Assembly (NCBI GenBank): GCA_903930435.1
Contig: CAIYYN010000058.1
Span: 53,642-117,641 of the forward strand
Direction of reading: 5' to 3'
Length of the DNA: 64,000 nt
From: an uncultured Hyphomicrobiales bacterium
GTDB lineage: Bacteria; Pseudomonadota; Alphaproteobacteria; Rhizobiales; Ancalomicrobiaceae
Within the stretch, counting starts at the first letter, position 1. Each line of letters starts with the position of its first letter. Positions 22,254 to 30,140 of this stretch are shown here, piece by piece. The position numbers and the translations under genes are program-made. The notes beneath the pieces were generated by a model. The model had not been told where the DNA came from and did no database searches. It saw nothing but the letters and a program-made list of their open reading frames with translations.

Positions 22254-23117
22254 ATGCCAAAAGCAATCATTTCAAAATTTCTTTATATATTTTTCATCTT
22301 CGCAATATTACCGTACAGAAATGCAGTTTATGCATTAGATATAAATGTTATACCATCTGATTCAGAGAAAGCATTTATTATATTATCCGGTGCGTTTGAA
22401 TTCGGTGACGAAGAAAAATTCAATTCAAGTGTACAAAAATTTAGCAAAGCAGCTATTTTACTGGATAGCGATGGCGGAAATTTAAGTTCAGCCTTAAGGA
22501 TAGGCGAAATAATACGATTGAAGGGCTTCTCGACAGGCGTTGCCCCCAAAACAATCTGTGCGTCGGCTTGTGCGCTCGCATGGTTGGGCGGCGGAACTCG
22601 ATACATGTCAGATCAATCTCGGATCGGGTTCCATGCAGCGTCGATTAATACCAACGGAACCGACGTCGAGAATGGGCAGGCTAACGCGCTGATAGGGGCC
22701 TATGTCACTCGACTCGGCTTGTCGGAACGCGCGGTGGCGTATATCACGGAGGCCAGCCCCAATAATATAGCGTGGATTACCCCCGATTTAGCAAAATCAT
22801 TAGGCATTTACGTAGAGAAACTGGAAATACCGGACAGCACGGATGTAGCTGAAACTAAACTATTTAGCAGTTATGTGGGAAATAACGAACCACACAGGCG
22901 TGATTTATATTATGTCACAGGACTTGACCCTCATGGAGATAATTGGCTTGCACTAAAGAGTGCACCAAATCTAAATTCCAATCGAATTGACAAGCTAACG
23001 CCCAATACGAAGTTGATCTATTTAGGTAGATCAGGACATTGGATTTCAGTCCGTACACTTAAAGGCGTTTTCGGTTGGGTGTACGATAGATATGTCGCGT
23101 GCTGCGTAGCCGACTGA
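22254..23117 (+). CDS. Exported ClpP/crotonase-fold protein with C-terminal SH3 domain
   Basis: A 287-residue protein with GAGGAA before the ATG. A signal peptide (about 1-27) is followed by a domain like the COG3904 predicted periplasmic proteins with a ClpP/crotonase-like fold (about 30-195). That domain holds LLDSDGGNLSSALRIGEIIR, CASACALAWLGG (candidate catalytic Ser) and SRIGFHAA (candidate His). A bacterial SH3-type domain (about 215-285) follows, with GDNWLALKSAPNLNS and GVFGWVYDRYVA. This suggests an exported serine hydrolase or protease that docks on cell wall or peptide. AT-rich codon use marks it as foreign. It is convergent with the primase operon and divergent from the remnants. 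Confidence 0.75.
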   Translation: MPKAIISKFLYIFFIFAILPYRNAVYALDINVIPSDSEKAFIILSGAFEFGDEEKFNSSVQKFSKAAILLDSDGGNLSSALRIGEIIRLKGFSTGVAPKTICASACALAWLGGGTRYMSDQSRIGFHAASINTNGTDVENGQANALIGAYVTRLGLSERAVAYITEASPNNIAWITPDLAKSLGIYVEKLEIPDSTDVAETKLFSSYVGNNEPHRRDLYYVTGLDPHGDNWLALKSAPNLNSNRIDKLTPNTKLIYLGRSGHWISVRTLKGVFGWVYDRYVACCVAD

Positions 23118-23162
23118 TTTGACCAGACCAGCGTGACTGAAACCATCTGAAAAATCGCGAAG

Positions 23163-23750
23163 TTAGTCCTGACGTTCTGGAACTCCTTTCATCCCCGGAG
23201 ACGACAGACGTTTGTCAGATACTCTGGCAAAAATTGAAATTTCGGTCCGACTATCGCCCGCGATTGTCGCCGTCCGATCCGTGAGCGCCACAACATGACG
23301 CCCTCGCATCTCCCAAGCTAAACCAGCGCAACCCTCCGACCAATCGAAGAAATCGGAAGACTGCCATCCCATGGCGACTAGCGTGTCTCCCCACAGATCG
23401 AACAATCGACCAGCGTCATCAATGGCTCGCTGATGCCTCTCCGGATCGGCACCGATTGGAACAGTACGAATGAAGCAGTTATAGCTAGTGACATAGGTTA
23501 AGGGGATGCCACCATCAACCGCAATAATTGCCTCACGCTCATCGATCGTGTCTTGTTCCGGGGACCGTTCCGCCGCTATTTCTACTCTTTCCGTAAATTC
23601 GTTTTGATACCCGGTACATCCGGTACTGGCGGTACTCCGCCATTTTGGAGCGGTACAAGGTATCGACTGTACCGGCTGTTCCGCCGGTACCGGACATGCA
23701 ATCGCCAAAGAGCCGAACACGGCCTCAAGATGAGCCTTGATTGCTGTCAT
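23163..23750 (-). CDS. Hypothetical protein at end of element primase operon
   Basis: A 195-residue protein of unknown function, starting 3 bases after the stop of the upstream helicase gene, so co-transcribed and probably co-translated. The acidic middle part (SPEQDTIDEREAIIAVDGGI) resembles a segment found in unknown proteins of similar elements. The C-terminal part (DDAGRLFDLWGDTLVAMGWQ, WEMRGRHVVALTDRTATI) looks like a compact domain that ends many element-borne proteins. No catalytic motif is recognised. Confidence 0.7.
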   Translation of the reverse strand: MTAIKAHLEAVFGSLAIACPVPAEQPVQSIPCTAPKWRSTASTGCTGYQNEFTERVEIAAERSPEQDTIDEREAIIAVDGGIPLTYVTSYNCFIRTVPIGADPERHQRAIDDAGRLFDLWGDTLVAMGWQSSDFFDWSEGCAGLAWEMRGRHVVALTDRTATIAGDSRTEISIFARVSDKRLSSPGMKGVPERQD

Positions 23751-23753
23751 GAT

Positions 23754-26204
23754 CTAGCTATCTGAAATGATATTTGAGCGGACATGATAGAATCGTGCTG
23801 GCGGCGCAGATCGGATTCGCTTTTTCGGCTGGAACCCGTCCGTGGCTTTGATCAGGTACCCCCGTTCGTGAAGCAGCTTCGCAACAAATTTTGGATCCTG
23901 ACCCTCAATGACCTCATTGGCGAATACACTCGGTATTATGTAGTAAGTGCGATCCGAGCTGTCGCCCGACCGATAACCGGCTAACCGTGTGAAGGGGTTG
24001 ATCGGAGATGCGTTGTCCAAATTTTCGAACCTTGCATCACCGTTCACTTGAAGGAACGCTCGCACCGCCTCGATCGCATCCCGTACTTCCTGCGGATCAC
24101 CTCCACCGCGCCGGTCAAGCCAAGCGTTAAAGCAACTGGCAGCCGCTCTGAGCGCGTCACCAGCCGCCCAAGGCACTAGCCCAAACCCGATAGCCATTTC
24201 GCCCGCCGTCGCTACAAGTCCAAACCTGTCGGCTACGCGCCTGACTTGACCGTCTGCATCAGATGGCACCCTCTCTTTCACAAAATTGCGAATCGCCGCT
24301 GTAATCTCAGTCCGAAGGTCATCGACTGAATCTGCTACCAAATGCCGCACGAACTCAGGCCCAGCAAATCCATAATCCGATCGTGCCGCGCGCTTGATTG
24401 CGTCGGCCAAGTCCTTTGCTTTTTCGTTTTTACCCAAACTGTCAAAGGCACCGAACCCGGCCCCAGCGTCGGCAGGAATGTCAACTAAGCGGACGGCTTG
24501 ACCTGCCATGGTCCGTTGCTTTGCTTCTGCCATCTTCGCATCGAGCGGCATCTCGCCAGAGGAAAGCACCAACACCCGCCACGAAAGCGACGAGCGCAGA
24601 TTACCCTCACGCCCAGCCCGACCCTTCCCAGAGCCCGTAGCAAGCTGGTAAATGGCGTTCCCGGCCTCCCTTGCGTCTACGACGCCAATCTCGTCCAAGG
24701 CGAACAAACTGTCGGAATGCACTGCAGCGAGCGCCTCAAGCGCATTTCCAGTCGCCCTCCACGATCGAACGAAGCCCGGAACAGCACCCCGTCCCCAAAC
24801 CGACGCAGCGGCCTCCAGTGCCGTCGACTTTCCCGATGAAGAACCGCCAAACAAATTGAACCCACCGCCCTCCAGCCCCATTAAGCCCAGTAGCGGGCCT
24901 GCAAAGGCGACCGATACTGCGAACACATGACGCGACTGCTCAGCGACCAACGAAGCGACGCCAGCTCGCCACGATTCTAGTGACCCACAAGTCTCAAACG
25001 GAGAGGAAGTAGTATTCGCTAACACAACGGTCTCACCATCCGGCGAACCAATTGCACCGGACGGCAAAACAAAGACGTGCGTGTTTTTGACGTAATGCCA
25101 ACCTGTTCGATTCACCACTGTCACTCGATCCACCACCGACACATTTGTTAAATAGTCGGCAAGATGTCCGCCCGCCCCTCTAACAAGGCGAAGACCTTGG
25201 GCTGCGAGTGAGGATTGGATCGTTCGGACGTCGCCAAACAGGTCAGCGTCGGCAATTGTTGAATGGTGTGTTCGCCCGTCCTCATCGGCCCACCGGATCA
25301 TTTTTGCCCAGCCGGAACCTTGCGGGTCTCGAACGCGCCCAATGACCTCAAATGGACCTGAGACCAGCAGCTTGGTTTCACTTTCATCGGCATTATTGCG
25401 ACGGTTGACCTCGACCGTCAGCCCGCTGTCAGACATTTGAAAGGGGCCGAAGGATATGAATTTTGGCTGGACCTGCTCTTGCTCCAGTGACGAATAGAAC
25501 GCCGATCGCAAAGCATCGTGATCGCTCCACTCATTGAATGCGTCGGCTACATCCCATTTGTCGATCGGTGCCCGCCGATTGTGCGGCTGGTCCGGCATAA
25601 TGGTAACCAACTTGGCCGGATCTACTACCGAAACGTTACACCCTAAAAGGAGTAGGCGGCTGGCGATCCGTTTCATGCATGAACGGCCAGGATCATCATT
25701 GTCAGGCCAGATCAGTACGGTACGCCCGCGCAACGGCTCAAGATCGGCTTTGCCTTCGTTGTTTGATCCACCCGGCCAAGTAGTCGCAACTAACTGTGGG
25801 AATAACTTGCCTGCAGCGTCTGCCGATTTCTCACCCTCGACCAAGATTACGCGGTCATCGGGTCGCGCGGCCAGCTGATCAAGCTGATAGATCGGACGAC
25901 GATCGGGACTCGGCAGACCTTCCAACCATCGTGCGCTTGCAACCCCAACAGTGCCAAAACCATACGGTATGATCTCCTTACGCTTGCCGATTTGGTCGAA
26001 CCGTAGAACGTGAAACAGGATCGCCCCTTCCGCATTGCGATACGTCCAGCATCCAGAGGCCCGACCGTGCCGGTTGCTGATTGTCGAGACCGGAGGTGCA
26101 TCCAATGGAACCGGTAGAACGAATCGCTTTTCAGGTAATGAGGTAGCTGCGACCTTGCGCTCGTCACTGGTTATTGGGTTCATATTGATCGCAAGTTTAC
26201 CCAT
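23754..26204 (-). CDS. Element primase/helicase: Toprim plus DUF927
   Basis: About 816 residues from the ATG at 26204, which has GGAGG 8 bases upstream and overlaps the stop of the preceding gene by 8 bases. A Toprim domain is marked by LVEGEKSAD (about 122-129) and WPDNDDPGR (about 167-174). A DUF927 P-loop ATPase domain follows, with Walker A GGSSSGKS (about 453-460) and Walker B-like SLFALDEIGV. Such proteins replicate phages, plasmids and satellites. The usual N-terminal zinc/primase part is encoded by the separate upstream gene here. Function in element replication is inferred from domains and place in the operon. Confidence 0.88.
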   Translation of the reverse strand: MGKLAINMNPITSDERKVAATSLPEKRFVLPVPLDAPPVSTISNRHGRASGCWTYRNAEGAILFHVLRFDQIGKRKEIIPYGFGTVGVASARWLEGLPSPDRRPIYQLDQLAARPDDRVILVEGEKSADAAGKLFPQLVATTWPGGSNNEGKADLEPLRGRTVLIWPDNDDPGRSCMKRIASRLLLLGCNVSVVDPAKLVTIMPDQPHNRRAPIDKWDVADAFNEWSDHDALRSAFYSSLEQEQVQPKFISFGPFQMSDSGLTVEVNRRNNADESETKLLVSGPFEVIGRVRDPQGSGWAKMIRWADEDGRTHHSTIADADLFGDVRTIQSSLAAQGLRLVRGAGGHLADYLTNVSVVDRVTVVNRTGWHYVKNTHVFVLPSGAIGSPDGETVVLANTTSSPFETCGSLESWRAGVASLVAEQSRHVFAVSVAFAGPLLGLMGLEGGGFNLFGGSSSGKSTALEAAASVWGRGAVPGFVRSWRATGNALEALAAVHSDSLFALDEIGVVDAREAGNAIYQLATGSGKGRAGREGNLRSSLSWRVLVLSSGEMPLDAKMAEAKQRTMAGQAVRLVDIPADAGAGFGAFDSLGKNEKAKDLADAIKRAARSDYGFAGPEFVRHLVADSVDDLRTEITAAIRNFVKERVPSDADGQVRRVADRFGLVATAGEMAIGFGLVPWAAGDALRAAASCFNAWLDRRGGGDPQEVRDAIEAVRAFLQVNGDARFENLDNASPINPFTRLAGYRSGDSSDRTYYIIPSVFANEVIEGQDPKFVAKLLHERGYLIKATDGFQPKKRIRSAPPARFYHVRSNIISDS

Positions 26205-26511
26205 TGACCAACCCTCCAATCTTGACGCCCACCAGACTGGCGACCAATCGTGCGGCTTCAGATTGTGAAATGTCTGCGCAGTACGCTGCGTAAGAGACGA
26301 GATCGCCGCCACGGTCGCCCGTGGCAAAATCAGCCCATCGGCCCGTTTTCATGTTAAGACGGAATGACCCGATACGGCGATCTGGCCTCCGTGGATTCAG
26401 TGCCACGTATTCATGGGCAAAAACCCTGCCCCCCGGAGCAAACCGAACGGCAACTGGTCCGGCAAGTGCCAAAGCAGCACAATTGATCTCTTTGAAGTCG
26501 ATCATGGTCAT
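26197..26511 (-). CDS. Small protein equal to the N-terminal part of primase/helicases
   Basis: A 104-residue protein. The stretch TGRWADFATGDRGGDLVSYA followed by ISQSEAARLVASLVGV is what normally precedes the Toprim domain in a single primase/helicase polypeptide, where it often belongs to a CHC2-type zinc-binding module. Here no zinc-binding cysteines are seen (one Cys near residue 11 and one in AAYCADI), so the zinc site is absent or degenerate. It starts inside the stop of the AlpA-like gene (4-base overlap) and its stop overlaps the helicase start (8 bases), so all three are translationally coupled. Confidence 0.75.
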   Translation of the reverse strand: MTMIDFKEINCAALALAGPVAVRFAPGGRVFAHEYVALNPRRPDRRIGSFRLNMKTGRWADFATGDRGGDLVSYAAYCADISQSEAARLVASLVGVKIGGLVNG

Positions 26512-26696
26512 GCCTCCAACCCAATGGTCGGCGCTTCACTGACCAAGCGGTCAATCTCGGACTTGGGGATCAATGTGCGCCCGGCGATCTTGATTGCCCG
26601 GATCTGTCCGTCAGCAATCAGCGAATAAATCAAAGTGCGCCCGATCCCAAGCGCGCGACAGGCATCATTCACGCGATACGTGATTGTCTCAGACAT
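26508..26696 (-). CDS. AlpA/excisionase-type helix-turn-helix protein
   Basis: A 62-residue DNA-binding protein: TYRVNDACRALGIGRTLIYS, then LIADGQIRAIKIAGRTLIPKS. This is the winged helix-turn-helix layout of the MerR-like excisionase/AlpA group. In P4-like elements such proteins activate integrase or drive excision. It is the first gene of the element's replication operon and lies downstream of two terminators that follow the integrase gene. The repeat ACCCACCATTT lies 6-16 bases before its start codon. Confidence 0.85.
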   Translation of the reverse strand: MSETITYRVNDACRALGIGRTLIYSLIADGQIRAIKIAGRTLIPKSEIDRLVSEAPTIGLEA

Positions 26697-26718
26697 TGCA
26701 AACCCACCATTTTGGCAT

Positions 26719-26751
26719 AAAAAAACCGCCCTCAGCGCAAGCTGGGACGGT
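26719..26751 (-). terminator. Second intrinsic terminator between integrase and AlpA-like gene
   Basis: Minus-strand reading: ACCGTCCCAGC (26741-26751), TTGC loop, GCTGAGGGCGGT (26725-26736), then a run of seven T (26719-26725). The stem is imperfect but long. It is 23 bases upstream of the AlpA-like start, so it may also act as an attenuator. Confidence 0.6.
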
Positions 26752-26848
26752 GGCGAATGCGCTAACGCGCGCTATCAGGGCCGCATCAACGCGACCGTGA
26801 ATTTGGAATGATTAGCGAAGGCAAAAAATGATTTCGCCGGGCAGAATC

Positions 26849-26873
26849 AAAAACGCCACCCCGACGGATGGCG
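26849..26873 (-). terminator. Intrinsic terminator downstream of integrase
   Basis: Minus-strand reading: CGCCATCC (26866-26873), loop GTCG, GGGTGGCG (26854-26861), then TTTTT (26849-26853). An 8-bp stem with one G-U pair. It probably ends the integrase transcript. Confidence 0.7.
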
Positions 26874-27026
26874 ACTTTGTGCTGTTATCATTTTTATACC
26901 AAACCCATCAGGGTGGAGTCAAGCAAGGGCGAACGTAAAAAAATCGGGGCGACTTAATACGCATACACCGGAAATTTATTCAATCCGCCAACAGGATACC
27001 ACTCATCTTGGGTATGACGCTCGGCT

Positions 27027-28241
27027 TCACCTTCGAAGTTCAATGATGTTTTCGTCTTTTGTTGGCTCAATAAATCGCTCCCACGCGGCCATTGCGGACC
27101 GGCGCTTTTCCAACGCGTCGCCACGACGATACGCCCGCTCAGTGGCGTCTCCGATCACGTGAGACAATGCGGCCTCTATAGTTTCCCGAGGGAATGACGT
27201 TGTCTCGCCCGCCCAGTCTCGAAATGACGATCGGAAGCCATGAACCGTCGCGCTTTTGCCGTCGACGTCTTTTACCCCGAAACGACGGATCATCATCAGC
27301 ATCGACATCGATGACAGTGGCTTAGCCCGTTTCATGCCCGGAAACACATACGCGCCAGGATCATCATTCGAACGGAGTTTGGCCGCTACTTGCAAAATCT
27401 CAACGCAGCGATCAGTCAAGGGAACGCGATGCTCCCGCCCGGCCTTCATCTTTGGAGCGGGTATAGTCCAGACCTTGGATTCCAGATCGATTTCCCGCCA
27501 CGTGCTCAACAGCGTTTCTGACGTTCTCGCCGCAGTCAGGATCGTGAACTCCAACGCCAAAGCTGAAACACTTCCGACTTCACGGAGCCTTTCAACCACG
27601 CCCGCCACCTGATCAAACGGAACGGCTGGATGGTGTCCGCGCTGCAGCTTTTGGCGCTTAGGCAAAAGATTAGATAGATGACCACGCCAGCGAGCTGGAT
27701 TCTCGCCATCGCGAAGTCCTTTGGCCTTTGCGGCATCTAGGATACGTTCAATCCGCCCCCGGAGCCTTGACGCCGTTTCTGCCTTCGTAATCCAAACCGG
27801 TTTCAGCACCGTCAGCACGTCTTCCGTTGTGATCATATCTATTCGTTTGGATCGGATTGGCTTGCAATAAGCATCACCAATAGTCATCGACCACTGGGCA
27901 CGATGCTTTTCATTGCGGAATCCCAGTTCGATGTCCTTTACCAGTGCGTCGGCGAATGCGCCGAAAGTCGGTATTTCGATTGCCTCGACCTTTTCAGCCC
28001 GCCGCGCCTCAATCGGATCCAAACCACCCCGAACTGACGACTTTAAATTTGAAGCCTTGGCGCGTGCGTCAGCCAGCGACATCTCCTCAACTGATCCAAG
28101 TCCCATCTCGCGACGCTTTCCGTCGACTTGGTAACGGAAAGACCAACGTCGCCGGACCCCGTCGATCACGAGGTAAAGTCCGCCGCCGACAGGGTGCCGA
28201 CCGTCGCTCTTTAAATTCCTAACCTGCACCGCTGTGAGCAT
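27027..28241 (-). CDS. Tyrosine-type integrase (P4 family, DUF4102 arm-binding domain)
   Basis: About 404 residues from the ATG at 28241 (MLTAVQVRNLKSDGRHPV); nine more residues are possible from 28268. The N-terminal arm-binding domain (about 1-85: GGGLYLVID, WSFRYQVDGKRREMGLG) is followed by a SAM-like core-binding domain and a catalytic domain. Catalytic residues are visible: Arg in LTAARTSE, Lys in APKMKAGREHRVPL, HGFRSSFRDW (His-x-x-Arg), LSHV, and the Tyr in RAYRRGD. It cuts and rejoins DNA at the tRNA-Ser 3' end. It lies next to the right attachment site with a palindrome at its promoter. Confidence 0.95.
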   Translation of the reverse strand: MLTAVQVRNLKSDGRHPVGGGLYLVIDGVRRRWSFRYQVDGKRREMGLGSVEEMSLADARAKASNLKSSVRGGLDPIEARRAEKVEAIEIPTFGAFADALVKDIELGFRNEKHRAQWSMTIGDAYCKPIRSKRIDMITTEDVLTVLKPVWITKAETASRLRGRIERILDAAKAKGLRDGENPARWRGHLSNLLPKRQKLQRGHHPAVPFDQVAGVVERLREVGSVSALALEFTILTAARTSETLLSTWREIDLESKVWTIPAPKMKAGREHRVPLTDRCVEILQVAAKLRSNDDPGAYVFPGMKRAKPLSSMSMLMMIRRFGVKDVDGKSATVHGFRSSFRDWAGETTSFPRETIEAALSHVIGDATERAYRRGDALEKRRSAMAAWERFIEPTKDENIIELRR

Positions 28242-28259
28242 CTTTGACACTTTCACCCC

Positions 28260-28287
28260 CCATTTCATCCACCATAATATGGTGGAT
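28260..28287. promoter_or_regulatory. Palindrome and arm-type repeat upstream of integrase
   Basis: Perfect inverted repeat ATCCACCAT (28267-28275), AAT, ATGGTGGAT (28279-28287), overlapping CCATTTCATCCACCAT (28260-28275). The latter matches the left-end repeat at 20765-20780 in 15 of 16 bases. It lies about 20-45 bases before the integrase start and so may be both an operator and an integrase-binding site. Confidence 0.5.
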
Positions 28288-28393
28288 GATAGCGTACAGG
28301 GGCGGGCATAGGAAGATGAAGCGCCTCAAGAATTCTATATTTTTCAGGATTAAATGGTTATTGACGAATATCAGCGAATGATAATATGGCGGA

Positions 28394-28407
28394 CACCCTC
28401 TCCGCCA
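28394..28407 (+). repeat. Right attachment site
   Basis: Second copy of CACCCTCTCCGCCA, about 120 bases beyond the integrase start. Neighbouring bases differ from the left copy on both sides, so 14 bases is the full identity. Confidence 0.85.
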
Positions 28408-28490
28408 AACAATCTGAAATCTTTGTGCCATTTCAGTTGAGGCGAAATGCGTCGGTCTGGCAATCAGCCTAAACCAGCTAAAAACGCCGG

Positions 28491-28940
28491 ATGTTGAGCA
28501 GCCGAATCGCGCAGCTAGATGATCAAGATCGCTTTCCGTTTGTTCCGGTAAAAATGCGATTTTCCGGAAAAGTGCTTTCGCTGGCCCGTTCTGCTGAGGA
28601 CATTTGCCTGATTGTCCAGGTCGAGAAGGCTGAAGCGCTTGATCAACTGCATGAAATCGCCGCTGTGCCGGGCGTCGATGCACTGTTTGCCGGCCCGGCA
28701 GATCTCGCCGCAAGCCTCGGGTTTGGCGCGGAGCAAACGCATCCTGGCCTCGTCAAATGCGTCATTGATACACTTGGACGCATAAAGGCGTCTGGCGAGC
28801 CTGCGGGCCTGTTGACCGGAAACCCCGATCTGCACAAAGCCGCCATTGCCGCAAGTATCGATTTCCTCGCGATGGGGGTGGATGTTGGCCTGTTGGCGCG
28901 CGCCAGCGAGGCCTTGTTGCGGACGGTCAAATCGGAATAA
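28491..28940 (+). pseudogene. 5'-truncated HpcH/HpaI-type aldolase
   Basis: The last 110 residues are a clear C-terminal part of a class II 2-oxo-acid aldolase of the HpcH/HpaI (citrate lyase beta-like) family. IVQVEKAEAL holds the metal-binding Glu, VPGVDALFAGPADLAASLG the metal-binding Asp, and IDFLAMGVDVGLLARAS follows. Family members have about 250 residues; the first 130-140, including the N-terminal His and Arg of the active site, are missing. A stop lies in frame at 28479-28481, and the first 30 codons look unrelated. The break falls within 200 bases of the right attachment site, so an earlier insertion or deletion at this tRNA probably removed the front half. Confidence 0.75.
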
Positions 28941-28978
28941 CGCGATTCAAGCCATCCACCAGCGTTGCGCGGCGCTGT

Positions 28979-30127
28979 TCAACGGCGCGAAGCTGCGAGC
29001 CTGTCGCGTGCAATGATCATCTTCATGATCTGGGCGGTGCCATCGCCGATTTCGAGGCCCATCACATCGCGCAGGCGCTGCTGATGTGGCATGTCGAGCG
29101 ACCACCCGTAATGCCCGTGTGTCAAGAGACACTGGTGAATGACGTCAACGGCGGTCTTTGGGGCGAGATATTTGCACATGGCGGCTTCCGCCGTATGCGG
29201 CAGCCCGGCGTCGCGAAGGCCGAGGGTATGATAGCAAAGCTGGCGTGCCGCAGCGACGGCGGTTTCACCCTCGGACAAGGGGAACGTAACACCCTGGTTC
29301 TTTGATAAAGGACCGCCAAAAGCCTGTCGTTCCTGGATATAGGCCCAACTCTCGTCCAATGAGGCCTGAGCCGAGCCGAGCACCTGCAAACCGATCAGGG
29401 CGCGGCTGAAGTCAAAGCCTTGCATGACCTGGACGAAGCCCGCGCCTTCATCCGCGATGCGATGAGACACGGGAACGGTCACGTCGTCGAAGAAAATCGA
29501 CGATCGACCAATCGCTTTCGAGCCGAGATCGTTGAACCGCGACGTCGAAACGCCGGGTGATGACATCGGCACCAGAAACGCGCTGACCCCGCGCGCGCCG
29601 TCTTCTATCCGTCCGGTGCGGGCAAAAACAATGGCAGCATCGGCCTGATCGGCCATAGAGATTGACGATTTCTCACCCTTCAGGATGTAGCAATCACCGT
29701 CGCGTCGGGCCGATAGTCCGAGATTTGCGGCGTCGGAGCCGCCACGTGGTTCGGTGAGGGCAATGCAGAGCACCATGTCACCGGAAATCAGGGGCGGTAG
29801 CCATTCGTGTGCCAGATCCCTTGAGGCATGGGTGGCCAGAATTTTCCCGTTGAGTGACGCGAGGATTTGCAGATAGGCGACATTGATGTCGGCATAGCCG
29901 ATTGCCTCGGCAATGACGCCAGAAGTGATGCTCGGTACTCCGAGACCGCCGAATTCTTCTGGCAATTCCGGCGCAATCAGGCCGAGCTTGCCGATCTCCC
30001 GGATCAGGGTGCGATCAATCTTGCCCTCGGCTTCCCGCTTTTGATAGTCGGGCGCGATTTTTTCCCGCGCAAAACGGGTCGCCATCTCGCGAAACTGGAG
30101 CTGCTCATCACTCAACAGACATGTCAT
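28979..30127 (-). CDS. aliB: Cyclohexanecarboxyl-CoA dehydrogenase (AliB-like acyl-CoA dehydrogenase)
   Basis: Flavin-dependent acyl-CoA dehydrogenase, 382 residues: N-terminal helical domain, beta domain (CIALTEPRGGSDAANLGLSA, LKGEKSSIS), C-terminal helical domain. It would oxidise cyclohexanecarboxyl-CoA to cyclohex-1-ene-1-carboxyl-CoA. The normal catalytic Glu motif (YEGTSE) is replaced by IGDGTAQ with Asp362. As I recall, an Asp base is a known trait of cyclohexanecarboxyl-CoA dehydrogenases. It follows badH after 13 bases on the same strand, with CGGAG before its start. The assignment rests on this residue and on the BadH/BadI neighbours; a generic acyl-CoA dehydrogenase is the alternative. 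Confidence 0.8.
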   Translation of the reverse strand: MTCLLSDEQLQFREMATRFAREKIAPDYQKREAEGKIDRTLIREIGKLGLIAPELPEEFGGLGVPSITSGVIAEAIGYADINVAYLQILASLNGKILATHASRDLAHEWLPPLISGDMVLCIALTEPRGGSDAANLGLSARRDGDCYILKGEKSSISMADQADAAIVFARTGRIEDGARGVSAFLVPMSSPGVSTSRFNDLGSKAIGRSSIFFDDVTVPVSHRIADEGAGFVQVMQGFDFSRALIGLQVLGSAQASLDESWAYIQERQAFGGPLSKNQGVTFPLSEGETAVAAARQLCYHTLGLRDAGLPHTAEAAMCKYLAPKTAVDVIHQCLLTHGHYGWSLDMPHQQRLRDVMGLEIGDGTAQIMKMIIARDRLAASRR

Positions 30128-30140
30128 TGGTCATCTCCGG

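Larger units (their letters stand above)
26697..27026. other. Non-coding control region between integrase and AlpA-like gene
   Basis: About 330 bases without a gene. It holds two minus-strand intrinsic terminators (26719-26751 and 26849-26873), an AT-rich segment around 26885-26960, and a copy of ACCCACCATTT. The promoter for the replication operon should lie between the second terminator and the AlpA-like start, but I cannot assign it. Confidence 0.5.

Noticed and set aside
23754..26511. Frameshift in the element's primase/helicase
   Set aside because: The two frames overlap by only 8 bases with a perfect ribosome-binding site before the second start, so they are separate coupled genes.
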